From: Planctomycetaceae bacterium
GTDB taxonomy: Bacteria; Planctomycetota; Planctomycetia; Pirellulales; UBA1268
NCBI GenBank assembly: GCA_902629495.1
Contig: CACORA010000021.1
Coordinates: 1-34,885 of the forward strand
Direction: 5' to 3'
Length of the DNA: 34,885 nucleotides
The number at the start of each line of letters is the position of its first letter. Position 1 is the stretch's first letter. Both the position numbers and the translations under genes were made by a program. The notes beneath the pieces were generated by a model. It did no database searches. It saw only the letters and a list, made by a program, of their open reading frames with translations, and was not told the origin of the DNA. This document shows positions 1 to 8,382 of this stretch, piece by piece.

Positions 1-2530
1 CAATGACTTTGCCCCAACCTACGAGGTTGACCAGGCAAAGAAGAAGCGGGTGTCTGAACTGAAAAAACTTGCAAAAGGTGCCAAAGACATCTGGTTCGCC
101 ACTGACCTCGACCGAGAAGGGGAAGCCATTGCCTGGCATCTGACCCAAGTGCTCGGGGTTGATCCTGCTGATGCAAAACGGGTGACATTCGACGCCGTTA
201 CAAAATCTGAAGTACAACGAGCGTTTCAAAATCCCCGTGCAATCAATATGCCTCGGGTTGATGCTCAACAGGCACGCCGTATTGTTGATCGGATTGTTGG
301 CTATCGAGTCTCTCCGATTCTTTGGACAAAAGTTCTGGGTGGTCTGAGTGCTGGACGCGTACAGAGTGTTGCAACCCGTATTGTGGTGGAACGTGAACAG
401 GAAATCAGAGCATTCACACCAAACGAATCGTGGGAAATCACTGCAGGCCTTACGTTTGACATTGGTCTTGCGACTGGCCTACACGAAGAGTGGAAAAGCT
501 TCATGGCGCAGCGTGATGATCGAGGGAGACCACCTCTTGTTCGTGAACGAATGGCCTGGCTTGCTGACCACAGATCCCTGCAATGTGAATTGGTAGAGAT
601 TGCAGGAAAGCCTTTCAAAATTGAAGCGGTGAACACCTCGACCGATGACCTTGCTTCAGCAGTCGAATCAGCGGCTGCATCGACAGGGCTGCAGGATATT
701 GTCATTGAACGGACAGATGCGCCTGATGCAAAGGGAAGAGCCCAGAACATCATCCACATCTCTGGACGACCAGATGCCAATGTACGGTACACAGTGGAAT
801 CGATTGACGTGACCCGCACGAAAAAAAGACCGTATCCACCGTTCATTACAAGCACTATGCAACAAGCGGCAAGCAGCCGGTTGGGAATGTCAACCGACCG
901 CACCATGCGCATTGCTCAGCAACTCTATGAGGGAATTGATATCCCCGGTGAGGGACGTGTGGGCTTGATTACCTACATGCGAACAGATTCAACCAATCTC
1001 TCAAAAGAAGCAATCTCCATGGCTCGTGACTACCTGGAGAAAAAACATGGCAAGAACTACGTACCAGACAAGCCGCGAATCTTTTCAAGTTCAAACAGCA
1101 GTGCTCAGGAAGCCCATGAGGCGATTCGCCCCACAGACGCCGCAAGAGACCCAGAGTCACTGTCTGGGGCTCTCACAGAGGAGCAGATGAAGCTCTATCG
1201 ATTGATTTGGCAAAGTTTCGTTGCCTGCCAGGCAACGGAGGCACAATGGGACTCGACATCTGTTCGATTACGTCGCAGTGATCAGGATACGGGTGCCATC
1301 TTCAAAACCCATGGACGTGTCCTTCGATTTGATGGCTTTTATGCCATTAGTGGAATACCTCGCGATGATGGCGATCAGGTGCTTCCGGATTTTCAGAAAG
1401 GCGCCGAACTTGCTCCATTCACAATCGAACCTCGTCAGAAATTTCAATCACCACCATCTCGATATTCAGAAGCTTCACTTGTCAAAAAGCTTGAGGAAGA
1501 GGGGATCGGTCGTCCCTCCACCTACGCGAGCATCATTAACGTGATTGAAAAAAGAGAGTACGTCAAACAAAAGGATCGCCGCTTCTATGCGACAGCCCGT
1601 GGAGAATATACCACTGAATTTCTTAAGAACGGATTTGAAAATCAGTTTATTGAAATCGGATATACAGGGGAAATCGAACAAGAACTCGATCAGATTGCTG
1701 AGGGCTCAAAGCTATGGACAGATATGCTGCATGAGTTCTACACAGCTCTAGAAGAAAGAATAAAAATTGCAGGGGAAATGGATCCTGTCAGAGCGGGAGG
1801 TGAAGAGTCGCCTTACGCCTGCCCAATCTGTAAGCGCCAATTGGAATATCGACTTGGTAAAAGCGGTCTCTTTCTTTCATGCACTGGATATCGTGAGAAG
1901 ATTATTCAAGAAGAAGAACCCAAAAAAACAAAAACGGGCAAAACACGCAAGAAAAAACCTAAGGAAGTCCCCGCTTGCACGTTTGCCATTCCAGTAGATG
2001 AACTTGATAGAAAGCCTCGGCAGCCAGAGCAAATTGATCTGCTCTCACCTGCTGGCGTTGCAATGGTCAAACGAACAGGGAGATTCGGTGACTTTCTGGT
2101 TGAAGATAAGCCACGCCCTGTGAAACCGAGAGGAAAGAAAGCGAAGGACGCCCCAACAGAACCTCCTTCATTTATCCTGAATCTTGATAAGAACGGCTGC
2201 ATCAAATTCCCAACACCACCGCCCGTTGTCACCGACATTGTTTGTTCAAAATGTGGTGACTTCATGAATCTTCGTGATGGAAAACGCGGTCCTTGGCTCG
2301 GCTGTCGAGCATTTCCGAAATGCCGCGGGCGTGAAGCGTTCGGGAAATTATCGGATGAACGAAAAGAAGAGCTCAAACGTGAACTTGCTGATCATCTGGC
2401 AAAACAAACAAAACTCCATCTTACACGTCGAGATGGAACAACAGAGGTGAACGAAGGCACTCCGCTCACTGAACTGCAAATCGAAGGTGGGGTTGCCGAA
2501 CTTCCGCTCTATCAAGAATCACACGACTAG
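1..2530 (+). CDS. topA: DNA topoisomerase I (type IA), 5'-truncated by the window edge
   Basis: Relaxes negatively supercoiled DNA through a transient 5'-phosphotyrosine break. The frame is open to the left edge: in-frame codons from base 2 already read like the TOPRIM domain, so the GTG at 50 is internal. The acidic TOPRIM motif DLDREGE lies at about 101-121. The active-site Tyr is in ITYMRTDST (Tyr codon 974-976). The HEAIRPT motif that follows the active site is present, as is GRPSTYASII. The C-terminus has two Cys-rich zinc-ribbon-like repeats, one beginning CPIC and the last with CSKCG and a distal C-x5-C pair. A Lys-rich linker lies between them. Compared with E. coli TopA about 75-80 N-terminal residues are missing from view. 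The neighbouring acpS converges on it, leaving a 58-bp gap that starts with a T-run just after the TAG. Confidence 0.97.
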   Translation, partial: NDFAPTYEVDQAKKKRVSELKKLAKGAKDIWFATDLDREGEAIAWHLTQVLGVDPADAKRVTFDAVTKSEVQRAFQNPRAINMPRVDAQQARRIVDRIVGYRVSPILWTKVLGGLSAGRVQSVATRIVVEREQEIRAFTPNESWEITAGLTFDIGLATGLHEEWKSFMAQRDDRGRPPLVRERMAWLADHRSLQCELVEIAGKPFKIEAVNTSTDDLASAVESAAASTGLQDIVIERTDAPDAKGRAQNIIHISGRPDANVRYTVESIDVTRTKKRPYPPFITSTMQQAASSRLGMSTDRTMRIAQQLYEGIDIPGEGRVGLITYMRTDSTNLSKEAISMARDYLEKKHGKNYVPDKPRIFSSSNSSAQEAHEAIRPTDAARDPESLSGALTEEQMKLYRLIWQSFVACQATEAQWDSTSVRLRRSDQDTGAIFKTHGRVLRFDGFYAISGIPRDDGDQVLPDFQKGAELAPFTIEPRQKFQSPPSRYSEASLVKKLEEEGIGRPSTYASIINVIEKREYVKQKDRRFYATARGEYTTEFLKNGFENQFIEIGYTGEIEQELDQIAEGSKLWTDMLHEFYTALEERIKIAGEMDPVRAGGEESPYACPICKRQLEYRLGKSGLFLSCTGYREKIIQEEEPKKTKTGKTRKKKPKEVPACTFAIPVDELDRKPRQPEQIDLLSPAGVAMVKRTGRFGDFLVEDKPRPVKPRGKKAKDAPTEPPSFILNLDKNGCIKFPTPPPVVTDIVCSKCGDFMNLRDGKRGPWLGCRAFPKCRGREAFGKLSDERKEELKRELADHLAKQTKLHLTRRDGTTEVNEGTPLTELQIEGGVAELPLYQESHD

Positions 2531-2588
2531 CTTTTTTTCTGGACCCACACGCCCAGTCATTCTCAGCAGCACAATCGTGCGTATCAAA

Positions 2589-3011
2589 CTAGAGTTTCCA
2601 TGGCATATCAACAGAAAATGTTGGTGGAACTTCATCAAGTGCCGTCGCAAATGCAGTAGCGTGAGAACGACAATGTGAAATACTCACCAGTACTGAATGA
2701 ATGCCCATACGTTCAGCAATCTCTCGAGTCCCTCCCTGAAGTGACACCGTTGGTCGACCTCCGGCTCCATTCAGCACTTCGATATCTCGCCAACTGATCC
2801 CATTTCGCCAACCTGTCCCAAGAGCTTTGAGAACCGCCTCTTTCGCAGCCCATCGTCCTGCAAAATGTTGCGTTGCCATGCGACGTCGTCTGCAGTAATC
2901 AATTTCAGCCGTCGTGTATACACGCCCCACAAACAGTTCTCCGTGACGATCGATCATTTGCGCTATCCGCAAGACTTCCGTAATGTCCGTACCGATGCCG
3001 AGCACATTCAT
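2589..3011 (-). CDS. acpS: Holo-[acyl-carrier-protein] synthase
   Basis: Transfers 4'-phosphopantetheine from CoA to a serine of acyl carrier protein, activating fatty-acid synthesis. The 140-residue product has the family's N-terminal GIGTDITEV (metal-binding Asp9) and the FAGRWAAKEAVLKALGTG helix with metal ligand Glu58. A C-terminal VLVSISHCRSHATAFA strand matches the family ending. The start ATG at 3011 is chosen because it begins exactly at the conserved first strand and has a GGAGG nine bases upstream. An in-frame extension to 3065 would run into trpS. It lies 2 bp after the trpS stop and is probably the last gene of a pyrD-trpS-acpS operon. It is about 15 residues longer than typical AcpS, mostly at the C-terminus. 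Confidence 0.93.
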   Translation of the reverse strand: MNVLGIGTDITEVLRIAQMIDRHGELFVGRVYTTAEIDYCRRRRMATQHFAGRWAAKEAVLKALGTGWRNGISWRDIEVLNGAGGRPTVSLQGGTREIAERMGIHSVLVSISHCRSHATAFATALDEVPPTFSVDMPWKL

Positions 3012-3013
3012 AC

Positions 3014-4063
3014 CTACAAGCCTCCATCCGAAGAGCTTATTTCTGGCACGACCGACAAACCACATGCCTGCTTCGCGCGAGCGAGAACTGTCCGGGCCTG
3101 TACACGCGCCCGTGCGGCACCCTCTCTTAGAATCTCTTGGACGCGTTCAGGGTCTGCTTCCAACTCAGCCCGTCGAGCTCGGGCATTCGCAAAAAAATGG
3201 TTAGCCGATTCAACAAGAGCCTTTTTCACTTCTCCATAGCCAAAACCGCCTCGACGATAGAGTGCTTCCATATGTTGAACATCGTCTGCCTCGGCAACGA
3301 GTGAGTACAACGCGAAAAGGTGATCTGACTCAGGATCCTTAGGCTCTTCAAGGGGACGCGAATCTGTCGTGATTCGCATAATCTTCTTTTTTTGAAGCGG
3401 GAGTTCCTCGAAAACCTCGATTGTATTCTGGTAACTCTTTGACATTTTTTGGCCATCCGTTCCTGGTACCCGGCCACCACCTTGAACCAAACGAGGCGAT
3501 GGAAGTGTGAATACCTCGCCATACAGATGATTGAAAGAACCAGCGAGGTCACGGCAGACTTCAATATGCTGAACTTGATCTTCCCCAACAGGAACTAGAT
3601 TGGCGTCATACGCCAGAATATCGGCACTCATCAACACCGGATACGCAAACAAACCAGTATCTGCAGGCAATCCTCGAGCTTTCTTGTCTTTGTAAGCATG
3701 ACATCGTTCAAGAAGTCCCATCGGACACACCGTCATGAGGAGCCATGTGAGTTCTGCTACTTCAGGAACATCTGATTGAACGAATAATGTTGCCTTGGCA
3801 GGATCGAGTCCGAGTGCAAGAAGATCGACTGCTGCATCATGTACAAAACTCCGTAAACGCTCTGGTTCTCGAACTGTCGTCAGCGCATGGAGGTCGGCAA
3901 TAAAATAAAATGCATTCCCTGCTGTCTGGAGCTCAATGTACTGACGAATCGCTCCAAAATAGTTTCCCCAATGAAACCGACCCGTTGGCTGAATCCCAGA
4001 AAGAACTCGGCTCACGTTAGACGTGTCCAAAGAGGCCGTTGTTTGCAAAGAATCATTGTGCAT
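3014..4063 (-). CDS. trpS: Tryptophanyl-tRNA synthetase
   Basis: Class I aminoacyl-tRNA synthetase charging tRNA-Trp with tryptophan in the cytosol. The 349-residue product shows SGIQPTG followed by the HIGH-equivalent HWGN at residues 31-34, and the KMSKS loop exactly at 206-210. The Rossmann-fold segment with ADLHALTT and the tryptophan-pocket region GEDQVQHIE are also present. The start at 4063 is preferred over longer in-frame starts (up to 4297) because it gives normal family length and has an AAGGGG about ten bases upstream. Longer versions would lie antisense-free but inside pyrD in another frame. The start overlaps the 3' end of pyrD by 11 bp, which suggests translational coupling; acpS follows after 2 bp. 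Confidence 0.96.
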   Translation of the reverse strand: MHNDSLQTTASLDTSNVSRVLSGIQPTGRFHWGNYFGAIRQYIELQTAGNAFYFIADLHALTTVREPERLRSFVHDAAVDLLALGLDPAKATLFVQSDVPEVAELTWLLMTVCPMGLLERCHAYKDKKARGLPADTGLFAYPVLMSADILAYDANLVPVGEDQVQHIEVCRDLAGSFNHLYGEVFTLPSPRLVQGGGRVPGTDGQKMSKSYQNTIEVFEELPLQKKKIMRITTDSRPLEEPKDPESDHLFALYSLVAEADDVQHMEALYRRGGFGYGEVKKALVESANHFFANARARRAELEADPERVQEILREGAARARVQARTVLARAKQACGLSVVPEISSSDGGL

Positions 4064-5042
4064 GTTCAGAACACCCCTTAGCTGAAAAACCAGTTTCCTG
4101 TAATGGAAGAACAAGTGTGCCCACGACATCCGCAAATGACGATGCACCGAGTTCCTGAACGGCTTCTGGCAACGCATCCAGTATTTGTGTGCAGACAACG
4201 GGTTCTGCAAAGTTGACAGTTCCGAGTTGAATTGCCGTGGCTCCAGCAACAAAAAACTCCATGCAATCGTCCAGTGACATGATGCCTCCAACGCCAATAA
4301 TCGGAATACTCAGTTTTTGCCGAACTTGATGAACACACCGCAGTGCTATCGGCTTGATAGCCGGACCACTAAGTCCTCCGACAACATTTCCCAACAACGG
4401 TCGTTGCCGGCGCCAATCAATCGCCATTCCCTGACAGGTGTTAATAAGCGTAACGGCGTCAGCCCCTCCATCTGCTGCAGCCTTCGCGATGGCAACAATA
4501 TCTGTCACATTTGGAGTAAGCTTTGCGAGGACTGGTACATTCGTTACTCCACGAACACCTGAAACAACACCACGACACAGTTCTGCGTCTGTGCCAAGGT
4601 CGACACCATGACTGACGTTAGGGCATGAAATATTGAGTTCGAGTGCCGCAATGCCGGGAATACCATCAAGTCGTGATGCAAGTTCAACAAATTCTTCCCT
4701 GTTTGCACCCGCAATACTTACAATCGTGGGTGCTCCACAGTCCCGAAGAAAAGGCAGTTGCTTTTTTAGAAAAATATCAATGCCATCATTGTCGAGACCG
4801 ATGGAGTTGAGGAGCCCGGAGGCTGTTTCAAGCGTTCGCCACGGCACATTGCCTTGACGAGGTAACAAGGTGATTGTTTTTGGGACGATACCCCCAAGAC
4901 GATCGAGTTTGACAAGTCCTGACATCTCTTTCGCATAACCAAATGTTCCAGATGCAACGAGGATTGGATTGGGGAGTTGCAGACGTCCGAGCGAAACAGA
5001 GAGATCGACAACAGAGTGCTGAGAATGAGATGTCTGAGTCAT
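4053..5042 (-). CDS. pyrD: Dihydroorotate dehydrogenase, class 1 (1B-like)
   Basis: Oxidises dihydroorotate to orotate in de novo pyrimidine synthesis using FMN. The 329-residue TIM-barrel protein has N-terminal [12 protein letters not shown], the [14 protein letters not shown] loop, and the active-site Cys140 in ELNISCPNV. The Cys base is typical of soluble class 1 enzymes; class 2 enzymes use Ser. FMN-phosphate motifs IPIIGVGGI and GATAIQLGT lie near the C-terminus. No membrane-anchoring N-terminal extension is seen. Class 1B enzymes normally pair with an iron-sulfur subunit PyrK, and no pyrK is adjacent here, so the electron acceptor cannot be told from this window. It is the first gene of the leftward pyrD-trpS-acpS run. 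No strong ribosome binding site precedes the ATG. Confidence 0.94.
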   Translation of the reverse strand: MTQTSHSQHSVVDLSVSLGRLQLPNPILVASGTFGYAKEMSGLVKLDRLGGIVPKTITLLPRQGNVPWRTLETASGLLNSIGLDNDGIDIFLKKQLPFLRDCGAPTIVSIAGANREEFVELASRLDGIPGIAALELNISCPNVSHGVDLGTDAELCRGVVSGVRGVTNVPVLAKLTPNVTDIVAIAKAAADGGADAVTLINTCQGMAIDWRRQRPLLGNVVGGLSGPAIKPIALRCVHQVRQKLSIPIIGVGGIMSLDDCMEFFVAGATAIQLGTVNFAEPVVCTQILDALPEAVQELGASSFADVVGTLVLPLQETGFSAKGCSEHAQ

Positions 5043-5224
5043 AAGGGCAACTATGCAAAAAGAGGTATACCAAGACAGTGTATGCTTTGGCGTGCGGTCA
5101 CACCGTTTTCTAAATCCGGTCCATAAAATGTGCAGAAAATCCGGCTTGGGTGAAGTTTACCGGTAATACAGCCGATAAACTGGATATCAGGGACCAGTGC
5201 CCCACCGCCAGACGGGGCGGAAAG

Positions 5225-5253
5225 TTGACACTAGTCCTTGGTACTCCTAGGCT
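5225..5253 (+). promoter_or_regulatory. Candidate sigma-70-type promoter for the HU/IHF gene
   Basis: A perfect -35 hexamer TTGACA at 5225-5230 is followed after 17 bases by TAGGCT at 5248-5253, which matches three of six -10 consensus positions. The gene start is about 40 bp downstream. A short GC-rich inverted repeat (CCGCC/GGCGG) lies immediately upstream at about 5206-5221. This rests on consensus matching only; the weak -10 makes it tentative. Confidence 0.4.
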
Positions 5254-5291
5254 TCGGTCGTTTCCTTCCATCCGGTTGGAGAGCCATAGCC

Positions 5292-5648
5292 GTGACAAAG
5301 AAAGATATTGTCCGAACGATCTCGGAGCAACTCAAACTTCCCAAGCTTCACACAAAAGAACTGGTTCAACGAACATTTGACTCCCTTGTTGAGTCGCTTA
5401 TTCGTGAAGGCAGAATAGAACTAAGGAATTTTGGGGTCTTCCAGATCAAAAAACGTGAAGCCCGAATGGCTCGTAATCCTCGTACGGGAGAACGAGTTCC
5501 AGTTCAGGCAAAGTATGTTGTTACGTTCAAGCCGGGCAAGGAGATGGAAGCACGTGTACGCGAAATCGAACAGGTTGACCCAAAACCCGAATGGTTACTG
5601 GAACGATCCCAGAAGGATTCTGAATCGCGACCTGATGGTATTTCGTAA
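5292..5648 (+). CDS. HU/IHF-family DNA-binding protein
   Basis: Small nucleoid-associated protein that would dimerise and bend DNA. The 118-residue product carries the whole HU/IHF fold: N-terminal helices [13 protein letters not shown], then [17 protein letters not shown] and the beta-arm tip RNPRTGE with the intercalating proline. The GTG start at 5292 has GGAGA about ten bases upstream and begins right at the conserved Thr-Lys-Lys. The upstream TTG at 5238 would add 18 residues unlike the family. The protein continues about 20-25 residues beyond the usual end with a charged tail rich in Glu, Lys, Asp and Ser, of unknown role. It could act as a homodimer or pair with another subunit; HU and IHF cannot be separated by eye. 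It is transcribed away from pyrD. Confidence 0.9.
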   Translation: MTKKDIVRTISEQLKLPKLHTKELVQRTFDSLVESLIREGRIELRNFGVFQIKKREARMARNPRTGERVPVQAKYVVTFKPGKEMEARVREIEQVDPKPEWLLERSQKDSESRPDGIS

Positions 5649-5780
5649 TCATTCAGCAGGTTTTGACAAAACTGGAAGGCTGGGCAACCCTGGTCGGGTT
5701 CAAACGAATAAATCGGCATCGCTATTGAAGGATGATTTTGGCTACACACGTCATCTTGAACAGGTCAGGAGGACCGAACA

Positions 5781-5999
5781 ATGAGAAAAGCCGCATACTT
5801 ACTGATTGCTGCAACGCTGTTAGCCACCAGTACTGGCTGCCTCATTCCCATGTATTCAGCAGACCCGGTGCGTCGAGCACAACAGTTGATCTACACTTCT
5901 GAGGATCTGCGTTCGATCACTGATGAGTGGGAGAGGATCTGGTTTCTCGACCAACCATCACACATGACAGTCAATCCAACACATGGCGGTATTCTCTAA
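5781..5999 (+). CDS. Small planctomycete-type lipoprotein
   Basis: 72 residues. A short positive N-terminus (MRK) and a hydrophobic stretch end in a lipobox-like S-T-G-C with Cys20, so the product should be a lipidated envelope protein of about 53 residues. The mature part contains SADPVRRAQQLIYTSEDLR and then EWERIWFLDQPSHMT and a terminal HGGIL. I recall short planctomycete proteins with a similar WFLDQP and HGGI pattern, but I cannot verify this. The ATG has an excellent AGGAGG at 5766-5771. It sits 132 bp downstream of the HU/IHF gene on the same strand. Function is unknown. Confidence 0.8.
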   Translation: MRKAAYLLIAATLLATSTGCLIPMYSADPVRRAQQLIYTSEDLRSITDEWERIWFLDQPSHMTVNPTHGGIL

Positions 6000-6086
6000 C
6001 ACCATCTGACAACAGGTAGACTAGATCTGTTTGTTGCTCACGGTTCGTGGTGCAGACTCGAACAAGCTACCTGAGAACGTCGGTGA

Positions 6087-6512
6087 CTAGATTCGGATTT
6101 TTGAGGCTTGCTGAACAATCGTCTCAAGCGGAACAACGGTTCCTTTATTGCATCCTGGACACGCCTCTGCCGCCTCCTCCCAGGCCTTCTTTGAGCGAAG
6201 GTTGGAATCCCAAAATGGCCATGTTTTACATTGACGAGGTCTTTGTTCGTATGCTGTACACTTCCGAGTTTCCTCATCCAGTAAAACGCAATCACCATTT
6301 TGCCGCTCCTTGAGAGATCGGCGCACCCCGACTCGCTTTACATACGACTTTTCAAAATCGAGTGGTGTCAAACCAACTCGCTCGGCCATACTGTCGATTT
6401 CAGACTGATTCACCCATACATATCCTTCCGCTCCCGAACAACAATCACCACACTGCGTGCACTCGAAACGAAGGCCTTCGGCATACCAGACTTCTTTTGA
6501 AATTCCTGCCAT
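6087..6512 (-). CDS. YkgJ-family cysteine-cluster protein
   Basis: A 141-residue cytosolic protein with the CxxCxxCC signature of the YkgJ/UPF0153 family (PF03692 type) near residue 18-25: F-E-C-T-Q-C-G-D-C-C. Further conserved Cys follow in GDCVLLD, KCTAYEQRPRQCKTWPFW and a final CPGCNKG. The Cys set is thought to bind zinc or an iron-sulfur cluster; the biochemical role of the family is not established. The ATG has a purine-rich GAGAG upstream. It is divergent from rluA with a 45-bp shared promoter region, and converges on the lipoprotein gene with an 87-bp gap. Confidence 0.87.
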   Translation of the reverse strand: MAGISKEVWYAEGLRFECTQCGDCCSGAEGYVWVNQSEIDSMAERVGLTPLDFEKSYVKRVGVRRSLKERQNGDCVLLDEETRKCTAYEQRPRQCKTWPFWDSNLRSKKAWEEAAEACPGCNKGTVVPLETIVQQASKIRI

Positions 6513-6557
6513 ACTTTCTCTCTCAAGTGTGTGTGGAAAAACTGATATCTTAACGTC

Positions 6558-7196
6558 ATGGCTATGAATGTGGATACCGGTTCACTCATTCATCACGATT
6601 CAAGAATAATTGTGCTCAATAAGCCTTCCGGCTTGCTCTCTGTACCTGGCAAAGGACCGCTACTCAAGGACTGTCTCGCCAGTCGCGTGCAGAAAAAACA
6701 CCCAACGGCTCTCATTGTTCATCGGCTTGATCGCGACACATCTGGACTCATTGTCATGGCCCTTGATGCTCAAGCGCAACGATCCCTGAGTTGTCAGTTT
6801 GAGAACCGCACCGTTCAGAAACGTTATGAATGCATCGTCGATGGACATCCTGAATCTGATGACGGAATGATCGACCTCCCAATCGCACGCGACCCGTTGC
6901 GGCCACCTCGATACCGCATACACAATCTCCTTGGACGACCGTCACAAACACGCTGGGAGGTTCTTGAGAGATACACCGATTCGACACGGATTGCTGCCAT
7001 GCCCATCACCGGTCGCTCGCATCAGATTCGGCTTCATCTTGCTTCTCTTGGTCATGCGATTCTTGGTGATCCTCTCTATGCTCACACGACAGCTCAGACG
7101 GCTGCCAACCGTCTCCTCCTTCATGCAACATTTCTCCAGGTGCAACATCCCGATGATGGAAAACCGATTGCTTGGCACTTGCCGTGTCCTTTTTGA
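6558..7196 (+). CDS. rluA: RluA-type pseudouridine synthase
   Basis: Isomerises specific uridines in 23S rRNA and/or tRNA. The 212-residue protein has no S4 domain and matches E. coli RluA in length and motif order. It shows LNKPSGLLSVPGKG, the catalytic HRLDRDTSG with Asp58, the IDLPIARDP segment, PITGRSHQIRLHL and GHAILGDPLYA, and then LLLHA. This pattern favours a dual-specificity RluA (23S U746 / tRNA U32) over RluC or RluD, by analogy only. The ATG at 6558 has no clear ribosome binding site; a second ATG two codons on is an alternative. It converges with the cysteine desulfurase, with 14 bp between stops and a weak GTGTC/GACAC hairpin over its own stop codon. Confidence 0.93.
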   Translation: MAMNVDTGSLIHHDSRIIVLNKPSGLLSVPGKGPLLKDCLASRVQKKHPTALIVHRLDRDTSGLIVMALDAQAQRSLSCQFENRTVQKRYECIVDGHPESDDGMIDLPIARDPLRPPRYRIHNLLGRPSQTRWEVLERYTDSTRIAAMPITGRSHQIRLHLASLGHAILGDPLYAHTTAQTAANRLLLHATFLQVQHPDDGKPIAWHLPCPF

Positions 7197-7210
7197 CACC
7201 TGATAGAGTC

Positions 7211-8380
7211 CTAGGTGACAACAAGTTCATTCACAACTTGTATGACTGCATCGACGTCATCACCTGTATTGAATGGACCAAAACTGACTCTCACGGTGCC
7301 ACTTCCTGGTGTTCCAAGATAGTCATGTACCTTTGCTGCACAGTGGAAACCGCTGCGAACCTGAATACCTGCTACCTGCTCCAACACTGTCGCAACGTCA
7401 CTTGTGTCATAGCCCTGAACAACAAAACTCACAATTGGAGCATAGTCATTCGATGGTTCGGCCATAGCTGCGGATGTCACTCGCACTCCAGACATTCCTG
7501 CAAGACGTTTTGCGCAGTCGTGGGCAAGACCACGACACCTTTGTGCAACCCCCGATATGGACTGCTCTTCCAGCCATTCAATCGCTGCCACCATCCCAGC
7601 AATTGCTGGCAAATCAGGTGTGCCTGCTTCCAGTCGATCTGGGAACTCGTCTGGCATATCTAGAACATTACTTCGAGAGCCTGTCCCACCTTGAACAAGA
7701 GACCGAATGTCGATCCCTGACCGCAAATACAGAAAACCGATACCGAAAGGCCCAAGCAACCATTTATGAGCTGGAGCAGCAATCATATCTGCATCAATAC
7801 ACGCAAAATCTTCATGTTTCAAATGACCAAACGTCTGTGCCGCATCAAGCAGAAATACACCACCGTTCGCGTGGGCAATCGTTGCCATTGTCTTGGCATC
7901 CTGTAGATTGCCAGTCACGTTTGAAGCATGCGAACATGTCAAAAGACGAGTCGAAGACTTCCACATCGCTCTAATCAATTCGCAATCAACGTTTCCACGT
8001 TCGTTACAGGGAACAATATCCAATTCAATAACACCTTGGCAAAAAAGGCTGTGAAGAGGCCTCAAGGTGGCGTTGTGATCTGCTGCGGTGGCAATGACAT
8101 GATCTCCTGGCCTGAGAAGACCATGAATAGCTGTATTAAGTGCAAGCGTTCCACTGGATGCAAATGCAACACTTGAAGCATCTCCTCCACCTAGAAGACC
8201 TGCAACAAGTGATCGAGCCCGTTTGATCATCTCATTGCCTTTGATTGCTTCTCGATAGCCTCCTCTGCCAGCCGCTACGCCAATGTCTCGGGCAGTCCGC
8301 TCACATGCCACGTACACACTCTCTGGCTTGGGCCAAGACGTTGCAGCATTATCAAGATAACGGCGCATCTCTTGTGACAT
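7211..8380 (-). CDS. Cysteine desulfurase-like PLP enzyme (class V aminotransferase fold)
   Basis: Expected to remove sulfur from cysteine to make an enzyme persulfide. The 389-residue protein begins YLDNAATSWPKP and has the cofactor-stacking His102, Asp179 in FLLDAAQTFGH, the Schiff-base Lys206 in PAHKWLLGP, and a candidate persulfide Cys347 in RSGFHCAAKVHDYLG. This order fits the SufS/CsdA-like group rather than IscS. ATG 8380 has a G-rich site upstream and lies 2 bp from the moaA stop; longer starts would invade moaA. The position directly after moaA-moaE-moaD suggests that it supplies sulfur for the MoaD thiocarboxylate, which is an inference. A general Fe-S or tRNA-thiolation role is the alternative. 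Confidence 0.88.
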   Translation of the reverse strand: MSQEMRRYLDNAATSWPKPESVYVACERTARDIGVAAGRGGYREAIKGNEMIKRARSLVAGLLGGGDASSVAFASSGTLALNTAIHGLLRPGDHVIATAADHNATLRPLHSLFCQGVIELDIVPCNERGNVDCELIRAMWKSSTRLLTCSHASNVTGNLQDAKTMATIAHANGGVFLLDAAQTFGHLKHEDFACIDADMIAAPAHKWLLGPFGIGFLYLRSGIDIRSLVQGGTGSRSNVLDMPDEFPDRLEAGTPDLPAIAGMVAAIEWLEEQSISGVAQRCRGLAHDCAKRLAGMSGVRVTSAAMAEPSNDYAPIVSFVVQGYDTSDVATVLEQVAGIQVRSGFHCAAKVHDYLGTPGSGTVRVSFGPFNTGDDVDAVIQVVNELVVT

Positions 8381-8382
8381 GA

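Noticed and set aside
301..912. A 203-codon reverse-strand frame inside topA
   Set aside because: It lies wholly antisense to a well-supported topA and shows no recognisable motif; it is Ser/Arg-rich in the manner of antisense frames.
4064..4297. Longer N-terminus for trpS
   Set aside because: It would add 78 residues without TrpS similarity, read in another frame within pyrD, while ATG 4063 gives normal length and a ribosome binding site.
5663..5700. TTGACA box and a small AACCC/GGGTT stem between the HU/IHF gene and the lipoprotein gene
   Set aside because: No -10-like hexamer lies at 16-18 bases and the stem is only 5 bp without a T-run, so neither a promoter nor a terminator is supported.
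5697..5710. GGTTCAAAC resembling a tRNA T-loop
   Set aside because: The flanking bases do not pair as a T stem and no acceptor or anticodon stem fits around it.
7184..7199. GTGTC/GACAC hairpin over the rluA stop codon
   Set aside because: Only a 5-bp stem with the T-run in the loop; too weak to call as a terminator, mentioned only in the rluA entry.
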